From positions 213,544 through 277,543 of the forward strand of contig JAWDGP010003851.1 of assembly GCA_033675545.1 (NCBI GenBank): a stretch of DNA of 64,000 bases. The letters run 5' to 3'. Positions 51,339 through 58,860 of the stretch are shown in pieces (within the stretch, counting starts at the first letter, position 1; each line of letters begins with the position of its first letter). This DNA comes from Elysia crispata (taxonomy: Eukaryota; Mollusca; Gastropoda; Plakobranchidae). The notes under the pieces are model-generated. The model made no database searches. It was not told the DNA's origin and saw only the letters and a program-made list of their open reading frames with translations. Position numbers and translations under genes: made by a program.

Positions 51339-54301
51339 TCTTACCAAAACAGTGTGCTGATCTCCGTGGCCTAGCCTTCCGCCCTGTCCATGACCACAGG
51401 TATATACTTGACCAGAGAGGGAGAGAAACACAGTGTGATACTTGCACAGCACCATCTGAGAGACCATACAGGACAGACCAGTCACATTGATTGACGTTAA
51501 TTATCAAGTTAAAAATAAAAATGTAACATGGATCAAGAAACAGGTAGTATGAGAAAAAGTTAAGGTTTACAATTTATAAGGTTGATATGATAGTAAGAAA
51601 AGGAATTTAATCAAATTTATTTCAATGTAGAAAATCAATGGTTTCAAACCCTTGAGTATTGTTATGCAAATCACAATAACGTACTTTTTAATTCAATCTC
51701 TGTTACCAATTTTGGTCCAGCAATACCTTTATATAAATTACGAAATTAGTTTAAACTGTTATATTAAATAGGATAAAACAGTTGTTCCTTCTGTTTGCTC
51801 ATAACGTGATCACCTTTTTTATGGAGACACCCATCTTCTTAAAGTGGTCGACAACCTCAGGGGATGTGCGTTTATGAGGGCTGGTATGGCCCAAGGTACT
51901 ATTGTAATTTTCACCCCATGTGTACACTTCATTTGGCTCTGCAAACAAAACAATAATTAGCTTTAAAACAGTGAAAAGAAAATGTTGAAGAAAGTCTTAA
52001 GACTTTGTCATTTCAATTTCCTATCTGTCTTCCATCTTTCTCTGTTCACAGGAATGGCTTGCCCTAGATACCATTTTCTTCTATTTATTAGATTATCTTT
52101 CTAGTTCTCTTTTCAAGTGTCTGCCTCTTTTTAAGTAAACAAGTTAATTAAAAAATTCTTTCAACCATTGCAAAGTTGCTAAACTAAGTTTTCCAGTGCA
52201 ATCCAACACCTGTATAGAAAATATATTTATAAACCACCATATATCTGATTGTGAATAACAACTTTTATAGCATAAGATGGAGGCTTTTATGGGGATGTAA
52301 AGTTACATGTGCTTGGAGCATCATAAGCAGTGGCACCAGGCTTATTGTTGATGAGGTTTGAAATATTGTCATTACATGTTCAATAGCAGAAAGTACAGCT
52401 TGTTTTTCTAAAACGCAATTGATCAATTTAAGGTCTTCCTTGAGTGTGCCAAGTCTCTGACTTGCTTCTGTAACTGACACTTAACAAATTACTTCTCTCT
52501 TTTAGTTTCACTGCAAATTCAAATTTTTAGAACAAGCTGATGTTATCAGACATTCCATCTCTTAAACACTATTTCTTTGTCTTCCTTGCACTCATAAAAT
52601 CATAGGACACAACAAAATTGATGCTACATATACAGGTCAAGTTATAAGGTTGCAAAATAAATACAACTTACAGGTTGTTTTGAAAATAAAAGGCTATATA
52701 AACAGTTTATTGGAAGCCACATTATGCACAGTACAGACATAAGACTCTCTGCGCTACCTCGCGCCCTGTTTAGAAGCTAACTAGCTAAAGCAGCAGCACA
52801 GAGCTCCTCTCTACCCTCTGGCCAGGGACCCAGGGTGAAAAAAGCAGCAATACATTTAATTATTAATTATCAGCAATCTAATGATAAAAAATAGAAAAAC
52901 AAAATCATTTAGTTCGGATAGATTTGCTTTCAGGCTCCAGAGAAAATAACAAGCTTATTGTTAGGGCTGCACATAATACTCACCCTTTTCACCATATGTA
53001 ATGCCTGCTGGTTTGTCCAACATAATGATGTCCAGTGGACTTAATGCCTCTGTGTCGCGAGCATGCATATCACTGTTAAACTGTTCAGCCATAGAAAATA
53101 GAATAAAAGTCAAAAGTAAAATATTTATGAAGTAAGACAACAAAAATGTTCTAAAATAATTCACTGCAAGACCATTTTATTTCAAAACATTCAAGTATAT
53201 AAACACTTTTAAACAAAAAAATTGCAACAAGAAGAATCTGGCTTTTATCATACTTTGGGTTACGGTTTATGATAGTTACTGACTTGGATGTTTCAAATTT
53301 CCTGATTTATTTCATTGATACATAGAGTAAAGGGGTCTGTTGCTGAAATTGTTGTTAGATTCAAGTTTAATTATTTAAAAAAGAAAAGAAGAAAGAAACA
53401 GAATGAACAGAAGGTGATGCAAACATGATAGTCGATGAACAGTGTGACAGTAATACCATGATACAGATAATATATGTGTAAGAAAAAGGGTCAATGGGAA
53501 AAACCATTGTTGCAGCTTGAAAAATAGAAATTTTGTGTAACACTTAAACACTTTGATCCCTTTGGTCATATTGTGGTGTGTCTAGAACTTCAAACTCTTG
53601 GTCTAGCTATTGCAGGTTCAGTCCCAATCTGAATTAATGTTGTAATTGCCTTAGGAAAGCAATTCAAATCCATTTTCCACTGCCCATAAAAAAAAACATA
53701 CTTGGCTAGGTAAATACAGTGCAAAAAATTTTTTATGATGATATAGTTATCAGATCTTACTGAAATGTGATATTAGGAATAATTTGCTCTGATGTGTTAA
53801 GGTCCTCATGATAAAAAATGTGAAATATGGAGACTACTTTGATGGGATCTTTTATTTATATAGCCATCTTCATTATTTCAATCCCAAGAACTTGGAAAAG
53901 AACATTTTAGCTTTCATGTCCCTTATTAACACCTCAAAGTTAGAAAGGGACTTCAATAAACTCATGTAAAGACTGACCTGAAGAAGAAGTCTTGCAGAGG
54001 CCAGCTGTCCATAGAACAAAGCCCTGTGTAAGGCAGTGTGACCTGACTCCATGTCCTTGACTCCAAGGTCAGCATGGCCCTCTTCCAAAAGCCACTGCAC
54101 TATGTCAGAGTGGCCACATGAAGCAGCCAAGTGCAGAGCAGTGCGACCATAGTCATCAGCCAGTCGAAGGGATGCACTACAGAGGGCAGAGTAAGCCCTA
54201 AACTGCAAAAGAGTGCTGCTAGGTGAGGTTAAAAGAGAGATAATTGTACCCACGTGTTGCCGAGATCGGCATTTAGAACCACAATCCTTTTCTATTGGCA
54301 T
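33453..54301 (-). CDS. IBTK: IBTK-like ankyrin/RCC1/double-BTB protein (spliced, near-complete)
   Basis: In human, IBTK binds Bruton tyrosine kinase and serves as a CUL3 substrate adaptor. The model has 26 coding exons (listed separately), 4212 nt, about 1403 residues plus TAG, against 1353 in human. Domain order matches the family. Ankyrin repeats fill residues ~50-108 (YGRTALHLAASCG, SGHTALHRALFYG). RCC1-type repeats cover ~143-500 (EVYTWGENYNSTLGH, YTCGHGQGGRLGHGD, YSFGINSYHQLG). BTB1 is ~565-640 (AHKYILAMRSDFF, FIYSDTCEFLT). BTB2 is ~762-870 (CHKCVLVSRLEYFYSML, FLYTDEAP). A low-complexity Ser/Gln/Lys-rich region spans ~960-1270, and the conserved tail ~1335-1403 carries QKPLALIQ, AMSELISHYRAKRIAG and AMAAPVWK. 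All phases agree. Only the exon 10/11 boundary is uncertain. The ATG corresponds to the human start (GSKCRS shared) and lies 3 nt inside its exon, so an upstream non-coding exon is expected. Confidence 0.96.
34082..34295 (-). CDS. IBTK: IBTK coding exon 25
   Basis: Residues 1276-1347 with GADNPWQRHG, DFSAILRDEEEKSETLV and TTQKPLALIQ; human has PNPWL..FASIVEEELQQEAALIRSREKPLALIQ. Acceptor TTTTCAG, donor GTAAAA. Confidence 0.95.
34699..34854 (-). CDS. IBTK: IBTK coding exon 24
   Basis: Residues 1224-1276, starting WAPIGNMINSFKELMVQDE; NPWAP..SFKELM parallels human NAWA..SFRDFLLEE. Acceptor CTCTCAG, donor GTGAGT. Confidence 0.92.
35307..35621 (-). CDS. IBTK: IBTK coding exon 23
   Basis: Residues 1119-1224. 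Ser/Pro-rich start, then SLRDIMRQESQ and RVSWKDVKKQQSKEAKE plus a Gln run, ending in NPW. DLRTIMEIEESRQK in human is the likely counterpart of SLRDIMRQESQ. Acceptor ATTTAG, donor GTGAGC. Confidence 0.9.
36553..36743 (-). CDS. IBTK: IBTK coding exon 22
   Basis: Residues 1056-1119, QISQVAVQAKSKEKLKWKPL then NMKTLAWSTGQN. Acceptor ACACAG, donor GTAAGT. Low-complexity C-terminal region with little recognisable conservation; accepted on splice sites, phase and position. Confidence 0.82.
37586..37836 (-). CDS. IBTK: IBTK coding exon 21 (charged low-complexity region)
   Basis: Residues 972-1055. A Lys/Arg/Gln stretch (KQQQQKKRAKAQRR) is followed by a Ser/Asp-rich segment (SVSSDRSGLSEDDSLAEIVEE). 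Human IBTK has a basic KAKTKAKKKPRKR tract at the same place. Acceptor AAACAG, donor AAA|GTGAGG; the frame stays open past the donor, but the next exon requires phase 0. Confidence 0.88.
38111..38143 (-). CDS. IBTK: IBTK coding exon 20, 33-nt microexon
   Basis: Residues 961-972 (LPMLADASRAG). Flanked by acceptor CTTTAG and a very strong donor CAG|GTAAGC. Phase 1 on both sides, so skipping it keeps the frame (it would change one junction codon). The peptide is too short for homology; support is the splice sites and phase. Confidence 0.68.
39183..39346 (-). CDS. IBTK: IBTK coding exon 19
   Basis: Residues 906-961, YLEVLSEDTLEELGSYYRSS then MVYRHMTPAW; human has LDVLSDGVLKDLSEFYRKMIPAMDRRVITPY. 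Acceptor CCTAG, donor GTGAGT. Confidence 0.94.
40082..40199 (-). CDS. IBTK: IBTK coding exon 18
   Basis: Residues 867-906, KNAGELLEFSSVYQAHQLK and CQQFISLNLAAMLEGR; human has KNAAMLLEFAAMYSAKQLKLSCLQFIGLNMAALLEAR. Acceptor ATATAG, donor GTGGGA. Confidence 0.95.
40703..40804 (-). CDS. IBTK: IBTK coding exon 17
   Basis: Residues 833-867, VLIVSDQLLVTRLKEMCEVA; human reads VLVVADQLLITRLKEICEVA. Acceptor ATAACAG, donor GTTAGT. Confidence 0.95.
41507..41724 (-). CDS. IBTK: IBTK coding exon 16 (BTB2 core)
   Basis: Residues 760-833, LFDVTIKSEDGQ, CHKCVLVSRLEYFYSML and ILLQFLYTDEAP; human reads FLCDVTMKSVDGKEFPCHKCVLCARLEYFHSML..YLYTDEAV. Acceptor CTCTAG, donor GTAAGA. Confidence 0.97.
42334..42423 (-). 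CDS. IBTK: IBTK coding exon 15
   Basis: Residues 730-760, RLDAVKCVNGVILSQ and FDCTKL, aligning with human RLDGVRFENEKINVI between the two BTB domains. Acceptor ATTTTAG, donor GTAAGT. Confidence 0.92.
42857..43119 (-). CDS. IBTK: IBTK coding exon 14 (inter-BTB linker)
   Basis: Residues 643-730. Starts PGHKIKVQ and holds a basic, Gln/Asn/Ser-rich linker, then NPVQQLQEVARKLGVKGLSK, aligning with human DPVRMLQTVAKKFDFSNLSS. Acceptor GTTACAG, donor GTAGGC. Confidence 0.93.
43925..44128 (-). CDS. IBTK: IBTK coding exon 13 (BTB1 core)
   Basis: Residues 575-642, WPAHKYILAMRSDFFRN and MMEQILNFIYSDTCEFLT. The AHKYILA..SDFF motif is the classic BTB/POZ core. Acceptor CTTACAG, donor GTGAAA. Confidence 0.96.
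44679..44784 (-). CDS. IBTK: IBTK coding exon 12 (start of BTB1)
   Basis: Residues 539-574, FKRLLDEADIGDSIHDVVVE; human has FGKLLREADEMDSIHDVTFQ. Acceptor CCTCAG, donor GTATGT. Confidence 0.95.
45188..45353 (-). CDS. IBTK: IBTK coding exon 11 (5' boundary uncertain)
   Basis: Residues 484-539, LLREEVEEVQIRRLPGIHRA then RKARNFAVLQ, aligning with human SVYERIRLEKLTFAHRAVSVSTDPSGCNFAILQ. The acceptor TATGAAG sits some 15 nt after the pyrimidine tract; GGAG or CCAG slightly downstream are alternatives. Donor GTGAGA. Confidence 0.8.
45970..46177 (-). CDS. IBTK: IBTK coding exon 10 (3' boundary uncertain)
   Basis: Residues 415-484, LFLWRSNSPAVKRCQFALRR then VRDIAMTTSSLVFSTDRGEA, like human VFCWRSVNSSLKQCRW..ISDIALNRNEILFVTQDGEG. 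Acceptor TTTTAAG at 46178-46179. The donor AAAG|GTCCGT was chosen because it gives phase 1, matching the next acceptor. GAG|GTTAAA (ending at 45977) is an alternative that would need a different acceptor. Confidence 0.78.
46550..46673 (-). CDS. IBTK: IBTK coding exon 9
   Basis: Residues 373-414, VIVSGGNLDHN then LREKGGHDLNIALKNEGGQ. Acceptor ATTGTAG, donor GTAAGA. Direct joining to exon 10 gives GGQLFLWRS, equivalent to human GRVFCWRS, so no exon is missing here. Confidence 0.9.
47173..47344 (-). CDS. IBTK: IBTK coding exon 8 (RCC1)
   Basis: Residues 316-373, FLVACSDAATVCLTTRGDVY then EYQCRKIAS, matching human LVAASDGATVCVTTRGDIYLLADYQCKKMAS. Acceptor TTTGCAG, donor GTAAAG. Confidence 0.95.
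47817..47934 (-). CDS. IBTK: IBTK coding exon 7 (RCC1)
   Basis: Residues 277-316, VCVGRFHSVVWTPDSVFTV then GLNAGQLG; human has GVAAGRFHTVLWTREAVYTMGLNGGQLG. Acceptor ACTCAG, donor GTAAGC. Confidence 0.95.
48622..49252 (+). pseudogene. Transposon-like ORF with one frameshift, antisense in IBTK intron 6
   Basis: A 153-codon ORF runs to 49083 (NKHKITPQAYHNRSFVRNC, TIQITFKDLNSTF, NKVIPKQIF). At about 49060 the similarity continues in another frame as HCIPHIRKDKFGLGLLREQG then LTAHHLQIATSLRA and TAG at 49252. The pattern AYH.RSF..N..HK, K.IPK......CIP, FGLG...EQG, then H...H resembles an uncharacterised protein repeated in many cnidarian and mollusc genomes, which I take to be mobile-element derived. 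I could not name the family. A (TA)17 array follows immediately. The single frameshift suggests a fairly young copy. Confidence 0.6.
49258..49291. repeat. (TA)n microsatellite
   Basis: About 17 TA units, starting 6 nt after the stop codon of the transposon-like ORF, so it may be the tail or target of that insertion. Confidence 0.97.
50054..50138 (-). CDS. IBTK: IBTK coding exon 6 (RCC1)
   Basis: Residues 248-276, VVYSFGINSYHQLGQTP, like human VYTFGLNIFHQLGIIP. Acceptor TTTGCAG, donor GTAAAT. Confidence 0.94.
50357..50515. repeat. (ATA)n array joined to a dispersed GTGCATTTATATAGCGC element
   Basis: About 75 nt of ATA repeats run directly into GTGCATTTATATAGCGCAT, then ATGCGCTTTACAAG 45 nt later. 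This combination (trinucleotide run, TATATAGCGC, GCGCTTTACA) recurs in many invertebrate genomes as the end of a dispersed element. It lies in IBTK intron 5. Its class is not known to me. Confidence 0.55.
50850..50935 (-). CDS. IBTK: IBTK coding exon 5 (RCC1)
   Basis: Residues 220-248, VPRMLDCLKDQ and EVAAATDHTVLRME, aligning with human VPRLVEGLNG..QVAAAKDHTVVLTE. Acceptor GTCCAG, donor GTAAGG. Confidence 0.93.
51122..51336. repeat. (GA)n microsatellite in IBTK intron 4
   Basis: GA runs at 51122-51154 and 51246-51336 are linked by interrupted GA and a short TA run. In the IBTK pre-mRNA this is a CU repeat beginning about 8 nt after the exon 4 donor. Confidence 0.98.
51345..51455 (-). CDS. 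IBTK: IBTK coding exon 4 (RCC1)
   Basis: Residues 183-219, MVLCKYHTVFLSLSGQVYTC followed by GHGQGGRLGHGD, nearly the human VYTCGHGPGGRLGHGD. Acceptor TCTCAG, donor GTAAGA. A 200-nt GA/CT microsatellite starts about 8 nt into the downstream intron. Confidence 0.96.
51814..51938 (-). CDS. IBTK: IBTK coding exon 3 (first RCC1 blade)
   Basis: Residues 141-182. Acceptor TTTGCAG, donor GTGATC. NEVYTWGENYNSTLGH matches human TDVYTWGDNTNFTLGH. Confidence 0.94.
52984..53080 (-). CDS. IBTK: IBTK coding exon 2
   Basis: Residues 109-141. Acceptor GAACAG, donor GTGAGT. LSPLDIIMLDKPAGITY aligns with human LSALDLVMKDRPTHVVF at the end of the ankyrin region. Confidence 0.9.
53560..53725 (+). mobile_element. 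tRNA-derived SINE, degraded
   Basis: In IBTK intron 1. TTCAAACTCTTGGTCTAGC followed by TTGCAGGTTCAGTCCCAA has the layout of a tRNA head: GGTTCAGTCCC resembles the RNA polymerase III B box. It is followed by GCCTTAGGAAAGCAATTC, like the conserved GCCCTTGGGCAAGGCACTT body of widespread invertebrate SINEs, and ends TTGGCTAGGTAAATA. The A box is poorly preserved. Confidence 0.65.
53978..54301 (-). CDS. IBTK: IBTK coding exon 1 (start codon, ankyrin repeats)
   Basis: Residues 1-108. ATG at 54301-54299; an AAACAG acceptor ends at 54305 on the - strand, leaving 3 nt of 5'UTR in this exon. Donor GTCAGT. Contains two ankyrin motifs, GRTALHLAASCGHSDIVQWL and GHTALHRALFYG. Confidence 0.93.
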
Positions 54302-54539
54302 TGTCTGTTTGTGTCAAAGAAATACTATAATATCCGGTATTTCTGATCATTCAATAAGTTGTTGAACAGATGAAATAAAATTTCCCCAAAAATATTTTGT
54401 TACTTGAGTATGTCTGTGTGTATATCCTCTGCAATTCCAATGTCAGCAAATTGGAAAAGAAAAATCCTCTCAATCCTTTACCCTCAGATGGGACCGCAGC
54501 ATAAATTTTACTAAGTCCATGGAAAAGAGTTGACTGCAG

Positions 54540-54655
54540 GGGGGTAATGTCACATCCTGATCACCTTAGCGGTGTTGGGAGCCTCTTAGGCTCAACCACA
54601 CCGCAAAGCTTAGCAAGCCATAATGGTCAAATGGTACCTGGGAAGTAAACAATTT
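54540..54655. repeat. Hairpin-bearing repeat, possibly SINE 3' part
   Basis: GCGGTGTTGGGAGCC at 54569-54583 pairs imperfectly with GGCTCAACCACACCGC ending at 54604 around a 5-nt loop. GGTACCTGGGAAGTAAAC downstream resembles the 3' end of the SINE family seen at 53.6 kb. It lies just upstream of the IBTK start codon exon. Confidence 0.4.
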
Positions 54656-56082
54656 TAAAAAGCTTCAAGCATGTTCATAATTCTCCCCACCCCCCCCCCC
54701 CCTCAAAAAAAAAATAATAATAATAAAAAAAAAATAAAAAAATCCATGATTGTGACTGAAGCAGCCATAATCTAAATCTTTAACATGTAGCAAAGGAGAT
54801 AGATTTCATTTATTGCATGTAATGAGATCTACTCATTATATTTATAATCATTTTATTTTTAGACAGTAAGAAGACATCCTTAGGACCAATAATTAGTTAT
54901 AATATTGTAATTGATATCTTTTTCTGTATCCAGATTTGCAGCATCTTATGTAATCTTTCCTGTCTTGAACTTACACATCTTGCATGCTTGAACATTAGTT
55001 TTGATAAGGCTTTTCATGAGTTGAGCCTCAGTGCTTTTTTTCTTATACAGATGTAATTTATTTTCAGTTTTTCAAATCAATTTCAAACAGACTAGGTCAA
55101 AAGAAAACAATATAGATCCAAATGCCAAGCCCGAAATATAAAACTCTCAATAATTTTTCAAGTCACAAAAAATAAATCCATTAGTGCCAGTCTATAGATA
55201 CCTTCAACAGAGGATGCACTTTTGATCATGCACAGGACAAACCTGAGTTATAAATTTTAACTGAGGCTGCAAATAAAAACAAGAAATATAATAGTAAAAA
55301 AATCCGAAGTTCGCGGATAAAGATTAAGCCTAGCTTAGTAGTTTTTAGCAGTTTTATACAGCCTGAAATGCAGTGCTCTGACCTTGATTATACCTAAACT
55401 TGGATCTAGACATACTGCTGACCTTTATCTTTGTACACTCATGTACTGTAAATTAAATTTCGTCAATTCCAAGCACAATTTTCATCAAGTTAGTAATTTT
55501 CAGTAAAACAAAAGTCTTGTAATTCTGCTTAATTCACATCAGTCAAAAATCATGATGCTGTTCATAACCTTCCTTGGCTAACTTGAAGCTTTTGTGCTTC
55601 TCGAGTTAAAGCAAAGCAGATTGAAATACAGAAAAAGTAATTGTTGTCAAACTCAGGACTTTGTTATTGACATTCTTGGAGTCGATAGACAATAAAAAAA
55701 AGTTTTTGTTTTTTTTTAAACTTCAAAGGTGCACTTCAAGGTCTATAAATATAACAAATGCAAACCAAAGGTAGGGCTTCTGATTGGGTACCTTTGTTTT
55801 AGTATTAAGATACGATAATGAACATAACTAACTTTCTTATGGAGTTAAATTTCTTTCTTCTTCATGACCCACACAAAAACCAAGCCCAGTTTTTCGCTTT
55901 GGCCCCATGAAACGGAGCTTTCTTCCAGACCATGCCCTTTGATTCATGTTAAAAGTAAATTATGACTTATGTAGAGCTGTTGAATGTTTTGTTTAGCACC
56001 AAACTAAACTGGTTAAGGCAATTACTCTTTGATCTAATAATTACGTAGATAAGCATAAATCTTGTTAATATTATGAATACTA

Positions 56083-56240
56083 GAGTCTAGATCTAGATCT
56101 AGAAATCAAATCAATTTAGGCCTAGATCTAGATCTAGATCAGATTTAGAATCTAGCGTAGATCTAGACATCAACAGACAAAAAAGTCTTCCTATGATATT
56201 TACAAAATTTAAGCTGGAGATATATTTAATAGATCTAGGT
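56083..56240. repeat. TAGATC-motif cluster upstream of IBTK
   Basis: TCTAGATCTAGATCTAGAAA, CTAGATCTAGATCTAGATCA and several single copies occur within 160 nt, adjacent to the candidate IBTK 5' exon. Confidence 0.75.
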
Positions 56241-56400
56241 ATCTGGAAACAAATCTTTCATCTCATTTTGGATTAAAGACAGCTTTCAAAGTTGCAGTGT
56301 ATGTCGTGGCTCACTGATGACACCACCATTGACGACACGCTCAATACTTAATTTATAACCAAAACCGGTAAATCGAAAAATATAAAAACTAGATTACCTT

Positions 56401-56540
56401 GTTTAGACCGACTTTTCAATAACTTTAAGAGGGGAGAAGACAGCAGAGACAACTTTGTTGAGGTAACCAAACATTACGACGAGTAACATTATGTATTATT
56501 GCACCACAAATAACCAGACTGGACTAGGGACGGCCTTTCC
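56401..56540 (-). promoter_or_regulatory. Candidate IBTK 5' non-coding exon / promoter area
   Basis: On the - strand AACAAG|GTAATC gives a plausible 5' splice site with the exon edge at 56401, about 2.1 kb upstream of the acceptor that precedes the IBTK start codon. The stretch from 56.3 to 56.65 kb is less AT-rich and contains several CpGs. No TATA box or initiator was recognised; the upper limit given is arbitrary. This is an inference. Confidence 0.3.
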
Positions 56541-57879
56541 ACTAATTTTGCAGAACAACCACTTTGTACCGACGTCACAGTGCCCTCTTCATAACATTCG
56601 ACTTTTTGGACTTCATTACAAATGATTTCGCTTCTGACGTTTCTAGCTATTGTAAACTAAGCAAAATCTCGAGCTATCTTACTTATTTTTAATTATTTCA
56701 ATTCTTTTTTTTTTTCATCATTATTATTCAAGTATTGTTATTAATGGATGCTTTTTTAATCTTTAGTTATTTCATCACCTTCACCCAAAAGGATTTCTTT
56801 CATATCCATTGTTCGATGCGTTAATAAAATTACACGAATGAACTTTTTTTAATTAAGAAAAGTAGTGATATGGTTGTATTAGTAAACACAAAATCAGTTT
56901 TCAAAAATCCTAAGGTAATGTTTTCACATGGGCTACGGCGCATTGTAAAGTTCCTAAGCATTACCAGTACCGTCCATAAGTTTGTAAGTTAAGATATGTA
57001 CTTCTTCTTGTAGAAATACTAATTGAATTTGATTCGGTAAAGGGTACAGCATATTTCCGAAAAAGTGTCAATGATGTTCAAGAGTTTTAAAAGATGGAGG
57101 ACATTCGTTATAATTATAGTGCAGTGTTTATCTGTCGAAGGTATTTTATGACTTGGGTCTTCTGTATTATTTTCTGTAGAAAGCACCAAGGTGTTTCTCT
57201 ATTGTCGGGGTAAGTGACCACGTGCCAAAGTTAAACGTAAGTACCGATTTAAAAAGACGCCCTATGCATTATTATCTTTACAGTCGTTTAAATTTTGCCC
57301 CGCCCCCCTCCTTTCCCCTTATCTAGAAATTTCGAAGTACGGTATTACAATTGCAACAGTAAATAGTTATTTTTTTCTTTCGACGTCTTCTGTCAATTCT
57401 TGTTATACTGTCTAGGAGAATCCATCTGATTTTGTCATGTGCCCATATCATCTGACCTTCCTTTACTTAAAAATGATTAAGGTGTCTTCAAAGTGCCTTA
57501 CTTTGCTAAAGATAAATTGTCGGTCTTCCTCTGTGAAGAACAGGTCAGTAAACGAGACGCCTAGGGTTTGGGTCTGGATAGTTCTTTGCAGACTTGCATA
57601 AGTGATCAGGATTCTCATGCATACAGGATAATGATAATGGCTATTGCATACAATAGCATGACCTTGAACCCGAGAGAGATGCTTCGTCATTGCTGCTGCT
57701 TTTTGTGCATCTCAAGGAGGATTAAAATTGAAGTAATCAACAGTTTCAAATTTATTTTGCATTGACAATGATCTTGGGAGTGAAAAGCTGGGCATTGTTT
57801 GCCATTAACTTTTTCTCTTCAGCACTGATCTCCCTTGCTTGTGCATCGGTCTCATGAGGACTCCTCCTGTGTTTTTGTC

Positions 57880-58860
57880 TTTTCTAGTGCGCGCACGCAA
57901 GTAGCATTGTACTTGTAGGCCGATCTTTGAGTCACAAATTAATGCGCGCGCAAAGGGGGCAGAGAACTGTAATGGGGTCATTATTGAAGTCTTTCTTCGA
58001 GCATACTGCCTGCTTATCGGTTTGCCGCTTCTCCTCTACTGTGTTGATCTTTTTCTTTTTTTTTTTTTTTTTTTTTTTTTTACGTGTTTCGAAGCGGTGC
58101 TTCAGCCTGATCTATCGGTGGGCCGCATTGTGTATGGAGGATGCACAGTGCTTCATGTGGGACTTGATGCAGGCCTTAAATCTTCTGTGGAGTCTGATCT
58201 TAATCCTCTTCCCTGACCACAGATCACCTCACATAGTCTGCTTAGGTAGTCTGTGGTCATCTTTGCGGATCACGTGACCAACTCATCGAAGCTGGGCTTA
58301 AAAAAATGGCTTCATTGGTGGTTAATCTGGCACTGTTCAAAGCTTCGAGGTTTAAGGAACGGTCTTGCCACTTGATATCCATGATCAAACACAGACTATG
58401 GAATTTTACGATTTGTTTAATGTGACTTTCGTGTGGGATCCACTTCTCACACACAGAAAGAAGACTGGTAACAGTAACGGCTTCATGGTGATAAAAAAAG
58501 GAGGAGGATCGTGGAGAAGTGTGCTGCTTGAAAGAAGACCTCAGTTCTTCCAAAGCTGACGGTAAGATAAAAAAAAAACACCAAAAAACCAAAAAAAAAT
58601 CAAAAACGGGTCGCTTCTCCAAGCCTGTTGTCTGTAAAGTTATAGGCCGCGCTCTTTGGATTTATCGATGCCCGACCTGAACCGATTCTCTACTAGATTC
58701 TAGTACGCCAATCTGGTTGTGATGCACACGGTTGACTGCATGCCACGTCCAGGGCTGGGATAGCTTGTGAGCATCGTATCGGTGCAGTTGACCGCTCGTC
58801 ATCACGCCGTGTATATTGGGCTGTATCGCATAATGAGTCCACAATCAATCTCCTCTAATT
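57880..58860 (-). pseudogene. Decayed LINE fragment (endonuclease and ORF2 C-terminal remnants)
   Basis: On the - strand, CEKWIPHESHIKQIVKFHSL followed by IMDIKWQDRSLNLEALNSA matches the frequent LINE ORF2 pattern CE.W....RHIK.LE.FH.RCL..IL.IKWQD...N.EVL. Downstream, short in-frame pieces separated by stops continue the C-terminus. Near 58.7 kb, HHNQIGVL and NLVENRFRSGIDKSK resemble the NQIDY.LV..RFRSG block of the LINE endonuclease domain. A poly-T run (58052-58080) interrupts it. Stops and frameshifts abound. Confidence 0.78.

Noticed and set aside
52265..52480. 71-codon - strand frame in IBTK intron 2 as an extra exon
   Set aside because: The translation (ASQRLGTLKEDLKLINCVLE) looks protein-like, but exons 2 and 3 join in phase without it and human IBTK has no counterpart. 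It may be a decayed insertion; unresolved.
53570..53645. A functional tRNA gene
   Set aside because: Only the B-box half resembles a tRNA. The acceptor stem and A box are not intact, and the downstream body is that of a SINE.
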